From Smittia aterrima (Eukaryota > Arthropoda > Insecta > Diptera > Chironomidae): DNA of 64,000 nt. Positions 55,531 through 64,000 of the stretch are shown here, in pieces (within the stretch, counting starts at the first letter, position 1; each line of letters starts with the position of its first letter). The notes under the pieces were generated by a model. That model was given only the letters and a program-made list of their open reading frames with translations, was not told the origin of the DNA and made no database searches. A program made the position numbers and the translations under genes. The stretch lies in assembly GCA_033063855.1 (NCBI GenBank), contig CP093829.1:3792243-3856242 (forward strand), written 5' to 3'.

Positions 55531-55583
55531 TTTTTCTTTAGATTCTGATTCAAGGACGGGAGTCACTTAACAGAGCAGTTGAT
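55531..55583 (+). pseudogene. Relic of DIS3 exon 4 start, between the F-box copies
   Basis: This stretch matches the DIS3 intron/exon boundary at 58661-58713 at 49 of 53 positions, including the CTTTAG acceptor. It encodes ILIQGRESLNRAVD, identical to DIS3, with three synonymous changes, and then runs into QTVY and a stop. No more of DIS3 is recognisable around it. It looks like what is left of a former DIS3 duplicate. Confidence 0.85.
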
Positions 55584-55764
55584 CAAACAGTCTATTAGCA
55601 AAGGAAGCATCAACGCGGAACTAAAGACTTCATACTCGTACCGAACGAAGAGACGGTGTCAAGATAAACAGCAAGCGCCAGACCAAAAGCATTTTCATTC
55701 AAAAAACTATGATGAGAGATGAAAAACGGTTGAGAAACGGAGAAGCTTTCAATAATTTCAATAA
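55584..55764. other. Unassigned spacer between F-box units
   Basis: About 180 bp, less AT-rich than its surroundings, joining the DIS3 relic to the second F-box unit. I cannot assign its origin; no long frame. Confidence 0.4.
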
Positions 55765-57530
55765 TATCAAAATTATTAAATATTTTTTTGTAGCCTATGA
55801 GTTCGTTACTTTAAATAAGAAATATCCTATTCGTCGGCAAATTTAATTTCGTTTTGAATAAATTAACAAACTTGCCATATTTCTGAATGCGTTAGTTGTC
55901 AGGATTGTCAGGATTGTCTTATTAGAATTCGAGTGAAAAAGTAAATAAAAGGAAAACTTTGTCAGCATTCGAATTATTTTGCTTTCAACATTCGAAAAGG
56001 TAAGCGTCGCTTTCTTGAAGTTTCCAAAAATATTTTCAATTTTATTTCAATTTTATTTGCTTTTAGATAAATATTAAGATGAACCAAAGCTCAACATCAG
56101 CCGCAACTTTAAAAGTGCCATCGAAACGAAATATTTCCACAGCGTTTCCGATCGATGAGAGCAAGCCAGCGAAGCAAACAAAAGCTGAAATTTCAAATGA
56201 AGAACATGAAGTGATCGAATCATTGGAAGTGACGAAGAATAACTTGGATACTTTGGAATATTTTTCACGATATCTTGACATTTCTGAGATGATCTTTAAA
56301 CATTTCAACGGGCAAGAGTTGTTAGATCTTTCTGAAGTCTCCCCAACTTGGTACAATTTCATCGCTTCTTCGAAAGTTCTAATGAAAAACATAAAAATTG
56401 TTTTTCCTGAGAATCGTGAGTTTTCTGCGGAAGATAACGATTTACTAATGAACAGCTCAAGACGATATCAGAGTATTCAAGTCGGAAAAGGCTTCCGCGA
56501 TAGAGAAGATGACGACGAAGAAACAGAACAAGAACTAAACAAAAGACCGCTGTTAAACAGCGAAGGTATTTCTCCTTTGCAACTTGATTTTATTCATAAA
56601 AGCGGTTACGAGTGGAAAAATGTTTCTCTCAATGATAAATATTTTAGCAGAAAACAAAGTTTAGATATTTGGAACATATTCTCATCAATCGAATCGTCAG
56701 TTGAAAGTCTTTCAATTATTAGCAGAGATATATTCGCATTCGATGGTTCACACGATTATTCGACGTTTAAACCATTGAAAGTTTTACAGTTTCCAAAATT
56801 AAAACAATTGAAACTGCGTCTTTTTGTTTATTCAAACTTGAACGAAATTTACGCGAGGCTTTTGTCAAACTCTGTTGCAATCGAAGAACTTATTATTCAT
56901 TATAGTGATGATCTTGTTGACGATGGATATTTTGAACAAATGCTCGCTAACTTCAACAGACTTACTAGCCTCAGAATCGCGTCACAAGTGATTTGTGAAA
57001 TGTTCAATGAAGAGAATTGGGAGCCAGCTCAATTTAAGCTTAAGTGTTTGTATTCAGAAGGAAATGAACTCGGTTCCAACTTTCGGGAATTCATCAAATT
57101 CCACGGCAGTCTTCTCGAAGTGTTGGTGGTAGAACAGTTTGACAGCCAAGAAACGTTCGACGAGATAATGAAATTGAAAAAGCTTAAGAGTCTTGTCCTC
57201 CAAGATTCGGATTGGGGCGAAAACAAAGTTCCAAATGAAATATCCACTTCAATCACTTATCTCCGAATAAATTCACGTGTTGAACCTCTCAAACTAAAAT
57301 TTTTCATGCTGTCAATGCCGAATGTGAAAATACTTGATCTCTGCACATTCGACGAGGAAAATGAAGAAATGTTGATATCACTGGATAGAGAGTTTGAAGA
57401 AGTAAATTATCCATTTAGTTTACAAAACTGATTCACTTCCTCTTTTTTCTTTTTTTTTTAAGTAAATTGCTTTATAATTAAACTAACATAACTGTAATTT
57501 TTATCACTCAAAAATAGATAAATAAAATTG
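55765..57530 (+). repeat. F-box tandem duplication, unit 2
   Basis: Second copy of the unit beginning at 53681, with its own promoter, 5' UTR intron (56000-56066), coding region and AATAAA (57521-57526). The 5' flank and the first ~110 codons are the best conserved parts. Confidence 0.8.
56079..57431 (+). CDS. F-box protein, copy 2, 450 aa
   Basis: Paralogue of the gene at 53995 with the same N-terminus (MNQSSTSA, TAFPIDESKPAKQTK) and F-box (YLDISEMIFKHFNGQELLDLSEVSPTWYN, residues ~60-95). The coding region is one exon. The linker differs (DREDDDEETEQELNKRP) and the LRR-like part has diverged more than the F-box. That pattern fits a constant Skp1-binding end and a changing substrate-binding end. 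The C-terminus is shorter and ends YPFSLQN. Substrate unknown. Confidence 0.82.
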   Translation: MNQSSTSAATLKVPSKRNISTAFPIDESKPAKQTKAEISNEEHEVIESLEVTKNNLDTLEYFSRYLDISEMIFKHFNGQELLDLSEVSPTWYNFIASSKVLMKNIKIVFPENREFSAEDNDLLMNSSRRYQSIQVGKGFRDREDDDEETEQELNKRPLLNSEGISPLQLDFIHKSGYEWKNVSLNDKYFSRKQSLDIWNIFSSIESSVESLSIISRDIFAFDGSHDYSTFKPLKVLQFPKLKQLKLRLFVYSNLNEIYARLLSNSVAIEELIIHYSDDLVDDGYFEQMLANFNRLTSLRIASQVICEMFNEENWEPAQFKLKCLYSEGNELGSNFREFIKFHGSLLEVLVVEQFDSQETFDEIMKLKKLKSLVLQDSDWGENKVPNEISTSITYLRINSRVEPLKLKFFMLSMPNVKILDLCTFDEENEEMLISLDREFEEVNYPFSLQN

Positions 57531-57673
57531 CCTTTTTAAATGTTTCATTCTTTTATTTTAATTTTAACGGTTTTTAAATATTCAAAAGCTTAAAAGTGTT
57601 TTTTCACATTTCGGAATTTTTATTTAATTCTTTAACAACAGAACGAGGCAATATAAATTGTTGAATAATAGCT

Positions 57674-60600
57674 ATGCTGACCAATAAAGTCTTCCTTCGC
57701 AAGACGAAGAGAGGAAACATCTTGAAGGTAAGAATCTCATTGAAAACGATTCATCTCGCACGTTGTTTTGTTTACATTCCCGTCAATTCTTTTTCTTTCT
57801 TTTAGATCGTCAGAGAACATTATTTGCGGACTGATCTATGGTGTGGAAGTTCGTTGTGCGTTATCTGCCCTCACGAGAAACATGATTTGGTGTTGTCAGT
57901 AGATCCGACATCGAAAAGCGCAATTTTTCCTGAAGATCATTACTTGTTGCTTGATACGAACGTGATTCTCGATCAAATTGATGTGTTTGAAGAAGATACA
58001 ATCGTAGATGTAATCATCCTGCAAACAGTTCTTGACGAAGTGAGACACAAGAGCGCTGCAATTTATAAGCGATTAAGAGACATTCTTCAAAATCCAGCTC
58101 GAAGGTTTTACACTTTTGTGAATGAACATCACAAGTAAGTTCGTCTAGTTTCCATTATACACAATGTTATAAATAAATCTTTTAGGGATACGTACATTGA
58201 ACGTGAGCCAAAAGAAACAGCAAATGACCGTAATGATCGAGCCATCAGAAAAGCCGCTGCTTGGTATGAGAACCATTTAAACAAGAGTCAAAAGGAACGA
58301 GGAGCAAAGAAAATCAAAATTGTCTTGCTCACTGACGACGCTGATAATCGGAGGAAGGCAGATGAGGAAGGAATTGTCACGGCATCTGTTCGTGATTATG
58401 TGAAATCGTTAACGAGCACACCATACCTTCAAGATAAATTGTGTCTCAAGGAATTCGGCAGCGAACACACCAACAATCCTGTGTACCCGCCACATTTAAC
58501 TCTCGTTAACATTCATGACGGAATCAAGAATGGAAAAATTTATCAAGGTTCATTCCTAGCGTCTCGTGAAAATTTCTTAGAAGGAAGTGTCAACGTTGAG
58601 TGCTTCGAAAAAGCTGTAAGTTAATTAATTTAATCTTTTGAAACATTAAAGTTCATCAAACTTTTCTTTAGATTCTAATTCAAGGACGTGAGTCGCTTAA
58701 CAGAGCAGTTGATGGTGACATTGTTGCAGTTGAGCTTCTACCGGAAGAAGAGTGGACTTCACCAAGTGAAATTGTGCTAGAAGACAAATGTGAAGATCCA
58801 ACCGATGATTCAATTGATGTTGAAGATGAAGCGAAGACTCTCCTGAAAACAAGTGTCAACCAAGAGGAAAGACGTCCGACAGGAAAAGTTGTGGGAATTA
58901 TCAAGCGAAAGTGGCGTCAATACTGTGGAATCATTCGACCGAATATTCTGAAAGGCTCGGCTCGCCACATCTTCATTCCAGCAGAGCGAAAAATACCTCG
59001 AGTGCGAATTGAAACTCGACAAGCTGAAAAATTGTATGGACAGCGAATAATTGTCGCTATCGATCAGTGGCCACGACACTCTCGCTATCCTCAAGGTCAT
59101 TTCGTTCGCTCGCTTGGACCTCTCGGAGATAAAGACACTGAAAATGAAGTTTTACTTATCGAACACGACGTTCCACACAGCAAGTTCTCAGAAGAAGTTC
59201 TGGATTGTCTTCCAAAACTTCCGTGGATCATTACTGAGCAGGTGAGTTTATTGAATAAATTTTATTCGTCATCAGTAGATTCAACTCCATCGTCCGAGAA
59301 AATATTTTCTTCATCATCTGGCCAATCATCATCGTCCTCTTGCATCTCCTCTTCAGGGTTCACAGTCATTGAATCACATTCCTTAGTTTGATTATCTCCT
59401 GAAAAGCTCAAAAGTGGCATGAGATGAAGTTGGACACCTTGATTACTTTTGACTTGACGTATTGAGCGAAATAGTTTCAAATTTGGAATATTTTCAAAAT
59501 TGGTTTTCCTTGTAACCTTTGAGGAAGTTTTCTTCGATTTAACTTTTTTGATCATTCTCTTCATAGTTTCGTCGATTTTGGCCTCTGACAAAAATTAATA
59601 ATTTTAATGAAATGAAAGATTTCGACCAAAAAACTTACTTCGTTCTTCTGCAGCCTTCAGCGATTGAGCGACGTCTTCATGCTTTTGCTTCAAAGCAGCT
59701 ACTTTTGCATTTATCGTCTTGAAAAGACTTGTCAAATATTCAAGACGATCTTGACTCCTTTTAAATTGTTTCAAGAGATTTTCGTATTCATTCTGGAGAT
59801 GACTGAAGAGAATTTCTTAATTGAGTTAGATAAAGTTGACTGTCACAACTTACGATCCAATTTCACTTCGATAAACATTAACTATCGCTTTGTCTAACTT
59901 TCCAACTAAAGAATGAAGATCATCCACAAAATTATTCAAATTTTCTTGATTGACTTCTTTCAAAGTAATAAAAGTCATCGATTTTGACTCAGAAAGGATT
60001 TCTCCGTTAAAAGGATTTGATGTTGAATCACTTAACCCTTGAAATAGTTTATTCTCCATAACTTTGAATTTTGACTAAAAAGAACTTTCAATTTATTTCT
60101 AGGAATACAAAGATAGAGTTGATCTACGAAAATTGGCAATTTGTTCAGTTGATCCACCAGGTTGCACTGACATTGACGATGCTCTTCACAGTAAGCGATT
60201 GCCAAATGGAAACATCGAAGTTGGAGTTCACATTGCTGACGTGAGTCACTTTATTCGACCTAGAAACGCAATGGATTTAGAAGCAGCGTCACGCGCTACA
60301 ACTGTTTACTTGGTCGATAAGAGAATTGACATGGTTCCTGCGCTGCTGAGTTCTAATCTCTGCTCTCTCCGAGGAAACGTGGAGCGATTCGCCTTTTCTT
60401 GTGTTTGGGAAATTGACGATGACGCGAACATTATCAAAACAAAGTTCCACAAAAGTGTCATCGAATCAAAAGCAGCTCTCACATACGAAGAAGCTCAATT
60501 GATCATTGACGATAAGAACAAGAACGACGAGGTCGCTCAATCACTCCGACTTTTAAATAAGTTGGCGAAAATTCTTAAAAAACGTCGAACCAACAATGGT

Positions 60601-61703
60601 GCACTTGTTCTCGCATCTCCTGAGATTCGATTCCAAGTAGACAGCGAGACGCATGAGCCACTCGACGTTCAAGTAAAGAAGATGCTTGAAACTAATTCGA
60701 TGGTCGAAGAGTTTATGTTGCTAGCGAATTGCTCTGTAGCTGAGAAGATCGAGAAAGAATTCCCCGAGTACGCGATGCTTCGAAGACATCCAACGCCACC
60801 GCAGACAAACTTTGATCCGCTTATCAAGGCAGTTAGACATCAAGGATTTGACATCGACACAACAAATGGAAAAGCACTTGCTGACTCGTTAGATCGCATT
60901 GTTAAAGACGACAATCCATATTTCAACACAATGCTTAGAATTCTCGCAACTCGATGCATGCTTCAAGCTGTTTACTTCATCAGCGGAACTCTCACAACGC
61001 CAGAGTTCTTCCATTACGGTCTTGCTGCTCCAATTTACACTCATTTCACGTCACCGATTCGTCGATACGCTGACATTATTGTTCATAGACTTCTTGCGGC
61101 TTGCATCGGAGCTGATTCACCTTACTCTGAACTTCTTGACAAAACTAAGAATTCTTTGCTCTGCAATAACTTGAATTATCGTAATCGCATGGCACAGTAT
61201 GCAGGACGAGCTTCAGTTGCTCTCAACACTCATCTCTTCTTTAAAAACCGAACAGAAGAAGTCGACGGGTACGTGTTGTTCGTAAGAAAGAATGCTCTGC
61301 AGATTCTTGTCCCGAAGTATGGTCTCGAAGGAACAATTTACCTTTCAGGAAAGAATCTTATGAATGTGAAGTTTACTTATAATGAAGAGGTAAGAGAAGA
61401 AACTCATTCAATCATTGCTTGAAACTCATTTTTTTTTCTTTACAGAATCAATCACAGCAATGCGGCAACATCGTCTTTCATTCGTTTGATCCAGTGACTG
61501 TTCGACTTAGTCTCGATGCAACGAACATTCAACACGAGAAGCTTGTATTCCAGCTACTGAAACCTTTCATTCAAGGCTTGAGTCCCGAGATCACAAGCGC
61601 GATGGAAACGGATCAAGTCCAAGAAGATTCTACAAAATCAAAGAGAAAGCAAGAAAGTAAAAATGAAAATCAAGCAGTTTCGAAGAAAAATAAGAAAAAA
61701 TAA
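57674..61703 (+). CDS. Dis3: Exosome ribonuclease DIS3/RRP44
   Basis: Catalytic subunit of the RNA exosome, with 3'-5' exonuclease (RNB) and endonuclease (PIN) activities. Exons 57674..57727, 57806..58134, 58186..58615, 58672..59241, 60103..61389, 61446..61703; phases agree, 975 aa. The N-terminus carries the CR3 Cys motif (C31, C36, C39). The PIN domain keeps its acidic residues (Asp68 in LLDTNVILD, Glu in LDEVRHKS, Asp in TANDRND and LTDDADN). Two cold-shock domains follow. The RNB active site is intact (DPPGCTDIDDALH: Asp478, 484, 486, 487), as is HFTSPIRRYADIIVHR; then an S1 domain and a Lys-rich tail. AATAAA is at 61735. Intron 59242-60102 hosts an antisense gene. The next gene starts only ~195 bp after the stop. 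Confidence 0.97.
59247..59266 (-). terminator. Two poly(A) signals of the nested gene, next to the DIS3 5' splice site
   Basis: On minus, AATAAA occurs at 59266-59261, overlapping the TAA stop, and again at 59252-59247. Cleavage 10-30 nt beyond would fall on or inside the DIS3 exon 4 / donor boundary (GT at 59242). Confidence 0.6.
59262..60059 (-). CDS. Nested antisense coiled-coil protein, 230 aa, in a DIS3 intron
   Basis: Three exons on minus, 60059-59854, 59802-59639 and 59584-59262, with good donors (GTAAGTTGTG, GTAAGTTTTT), T-rich acceptors and consistent phases. The protein starts MENKLFQGLSDSTSNPFNG. A long Lys/Glu/Gln-rich helical region follows (KQFKRSQDRLEYLTSLF, ALKQKHEDVAQSLKAAEERK), probably coiled coil. 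Then come a basic stretch (KKVKSKKTSSKV), a small hydrophobic segment (LFRSIRQVKSNQGVQLHLMP) and a very acidic C-terminus (DDDDWPDDEEN). No family recognised; a coiled coil with a small C-terminal domain is compatible with, for example, a kinetochore or centrosome component, but that is a guess. It fills almost the whole host intron. Confidence 0.8.
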
Positions 61704-61734
61704 TGAAATACATTTAACTATGCGAAAGGTTTGA

Positions 61735-61740
61735 AATAAA
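61735..61740 (+). terminator. Poly(A) signal of DIS3
   Basis: AATAAA about 30 bp after the stop codon. The spacer to the ERMP1 start (61898) is then only ~140 bp and must also hold that gene's promoter. Confidence 0.6.
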
Positions 61741-61897
61741 GTATAACAACTGACAATGAGGGTGATCTCTATGACTTTTATGGCTTAGTGAGCTCAACTT
61801 ACATTTGCCTTTACGAAACGCTATCTGCATTAGATAAGAATACTCAAACAAATATTTGAGACTTAATCAGTCGACGAGCTACTTTCAAGCTAACAAG

Positions 61898-64000
61898 ATG
61901 CTGACGCAAGAAGTTGTCAGTGTTTTCGGTTTTGCAATAATTGTGGGAATCGGATTTGTGGCGAATGTCCTTGTGCACAGATTGGACTTGAACGCATTGC
62001 GAATTGAAGATGAAGTGAGAGAAAGAAGTTTTTTTTACACATTTTCATTTATTTTCTTTCAAATCTTATCAGCCAAACCGGTTGGGCCAATTTATCGCTG
62101 AACGAGCTTATATAAATTTGAAAGTGCTCAACGACTTAGGTAATCTTAATATTTGAAGTTAATTGCTCACTGTGATTCAATTTTTATCTCTGAAGGGCCC
62201 AAGGTAGTCGGTAGTGACACAAACGAGATTCTGGCTTTTAACTTCATTTATAATCAACTGAACGTGATTCGAAATGCTTCTCAGAAGCAATCTGAGATCA
62301 CAATCGATCATCAAGTGGTGTCGGGATCCAACTTTGATCACGACGTTTATAAAAATATCCAGAATATCGTTGTGAGAGTTCAAGGACAAACTGATCACGC
62401 GTTAATGTTGAATTGCCATTACGATTCAGTTGCTGGAAGTCCAGGAGCTTCCGACGATATTGTCATGTGTTGTATCATGATCGAGTTCATTCGACTGCTC
62501 TCACTTAGTGAAGAAAAACAAAGACACAGCATCGTCTTTCTCTTCAATGGATTCGAGGAAGGAAATCTTCAAGGAGCTCATGGTTTCATCACTCAACATC
62601 GTTGGGCAAAAGACGTGAAAGCTTTCATTAATCTTGAAAGCTCAGGAAGTGGCGGAAGAGACATTCTTTTCCAAAGTGGCCCCAAGCACGATTGGCTGGT
62701 TCGTTTGTATCGAGAAAGTGTCCCTCGTCCTTGTGGCAATGCAATTGCTGAAGAATTGTTCACACGTGGATTTATTCCTTCACGAACTGACTTTCAAATC
62801 TTCAGAGACGATGGCGAAGTTCCTGGATTAGACTTCGCCTACAACAAAGATGGTTGGAGATATCATACTCGTTACGATAGCATCGATTACATTCCAATGG
62901 AATCAGTTCAGTTCACAGGAGAAAATATTTGGGCTTTGATGTTGAATATTGCAAATTCTAATGAACTCGAGAATCCTCCTGAAGGAACTTATGCGGTTTA
63001 CTTTGACTACTTAGGACTTTTCTTCATTTCTTATTCAATTCATGTTGGAATAGGAATCAATATTACGATCAGTTTACTAGCGATTATCATCCCAATGATG
63101 ATTCACACGAAGTTCAAGAAAGCTAATGTCAAGAGTGTTGTGATTGGAACTTTGTTCTCCTTCATTACAATTCTTCTAAGCACTGTGCTGTCAGCTGCTG
63201 CTTGTTATTTGATGGCAATGATCATGAACGCAGCAGACAACACGATGAGTTATTTCAACACAACTTTCCTTTCAATTGGAATCTATGGATCCATTTCTGT
63301 GATTGTTCAGATCGCAGTTTATCAGCTCATGCAAATCTTGAGCGATTTGTGCATTCGACGAGGGAAAAGTGAAGAGAAACCAAAAATTTCAAATTATCGT
63401 TGGTTGAAAATTCAATTGTGTGGAGTGAACTTGTTCTGGGCTTGCATCACGTTAGCTCTCACAATTCTTGGTTATCGAGCTGCTTTTGTCTCAATGGTTA
63501 TCCTTTTCACTTCTTTGTGCGCCGAGATTATCACAGAAACGCTTTGCAAATTCCTTCCAAATATGAGTAAGACAACTAAGCTTTTGAGCTCAAAAGAAAC
63601 CCATAAAAATATTTTTCTTTCAGTCAGGCAAACCTGGGTTGTTCTTCATTTCCTCGTTCACTTATTCAGCTTCATTTGGATTTCAAACATTATCAGCATG
63701 CTTTGGGAGACTTTCATTCCAATCACTGCAAAGGAATATTTTGAGAATCCTGATATCATCATTGGTTTGATTTGTACACTTTGGACTGTTCTTGGATTGA
63801 GTTACTTTGTAAGTTATTCGAACTTCTGAAGGAAAGAAACTTAATATTTTCTTTTAGATTCCTCTAACGACTTTGGTGAAACATCGAGCAATGTTATATT
63901 CCTCGCTGATTGCTTTATTCATCGTTTCGTTGATTCTCTCCTTCACTTCAATTGGATTTCCTTACACTGACAAACTGTCGTCGCCAAAACTTCAGCGGTT
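61898..64000 (+). CDS. Endoplasmic reticulum metallopeptidase 1-like (M28 family), 5' part
   Basis: ER membrane zinc peptidase of the ERMP1/Fxna group. Exons 61898..62014, 62073..62139, 62196..63566, 63624..63808 and 63858..64000, running off the window. The 57-bp intron 63567-63623 (GTAAGACAAC to TTTCTTTCAG) is in frame, so the exon could be misread as continuous. Residues ~8-28 form a signal-anchor helix. The lumenal M28 domain keeps the zinc and catalytic residues: His and Asp of CHYDSV, ASDD, FNGFEEG, NLESSG and YHTRYDSID. At least six hydrophobic membrane segments follow (for example YLGLFFISYSIHVGIGINIT, IVLHFLVHLF-like). Drosophila orthologues are annotated ERMP1-like; I give no symbol because flies carry several paralogues. 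Confidence 0.92.

Noticed and set aside
62073..62101. Apparent stop (TGA at 62099) just after the ERMP1 start region
   Set aside because: It disappears when the introns 62015-62072 and 62140-62195 are removed; the spliced frame reads PNRLGQFIAERAY and is continuous.

Overview
The window looks like nuclear DNA of an insect, most likely a nematoceran fly (a chironomid-type midge is my best guess, from gene content and style, not a database match). Introns have GT-AG ends and many are only 57-72 bp. The proteins are recognisable dipteran orthologues: supervillin, Shab/Kv2, Mediator 1, myosin V, DIS3 and ERMP1/Fxna. Noncoding DNA is AT-rich with many A/T runs. I see no operons, insertion sequences, CRISPR arrays, viral genes, rRNA or tRNA.

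Layout. (1) 1-3.0 kb, plus: 3' part of a supervillin gene. (2) 3.2-3.5 kb, minus: a small secreted Kazal-type protease inhibitor with a TATA box. (3) 5.5-18.8 kb, minus: a Shab (Kv2) voltage-gated K+ channel, reconstructed in 11 or 12 coding exons plus an alternative short C-terminal exon. (4) 18.8-30.0 kb: gene-free DNA upstream of Shab. (5) 30.0-37.1 kb: two tandem p68/DDX5-like DEAD-box helicases on minus with the same exon plan, flanking an intronless orphan gene on plus. (6) 37.5-42.0 kb, plus: a senataxin/Sen1-like helicase with an N-terminal FHA domain. (7) 42.3-46.1 kb, minus: MED1. (8) 46.4-53.1 kb, plus: myosin V. (9) 53.7-57.5 kb, plus: two tandem F-box genes with a relic of a DIS3 exon between them. 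(10) 57.7-61.7 kb, plus: DIS3/RRP44, with a three-exon coiled-coil gene nested antisense in one intron. (11) 61.9-64 kb, plus: ERMP1/Fxna, running off the end.

Three gene pairs are divergent across short gaps that must hold shared promoters: DDX-A/orphan, DDX-B/FHA-helicase and MED1/myosin V. Several neighbours are convergent and may overlap in their 3' UTRs. Several products concern RNA (two DEAD-box proteins, a Sen1-like helicase, the exosome nuclease DIS3, Mediator), but in an insect this clustering need not be functional.

Most interesting: (a) the Shab pore carries a genomic Cys where Drosophila Shab has a Tyr that, as I recall, RNA editing recodes to Cys; (b) DDX-A has lost the G of a start codon split by an intron (intact in DDX-B) and instead has an upstream exon encoding a mitochondrial-presequence-like N-terminus; (c) the FHA-helicase carries a SILK plus RVxF-type PP1-docking pair; (d) a 53-bp DIS3 exon relic, changed only synonymously, lies between the F-box copies; (e) the gene nested in DIS3 ends beside the host 5' splice site.
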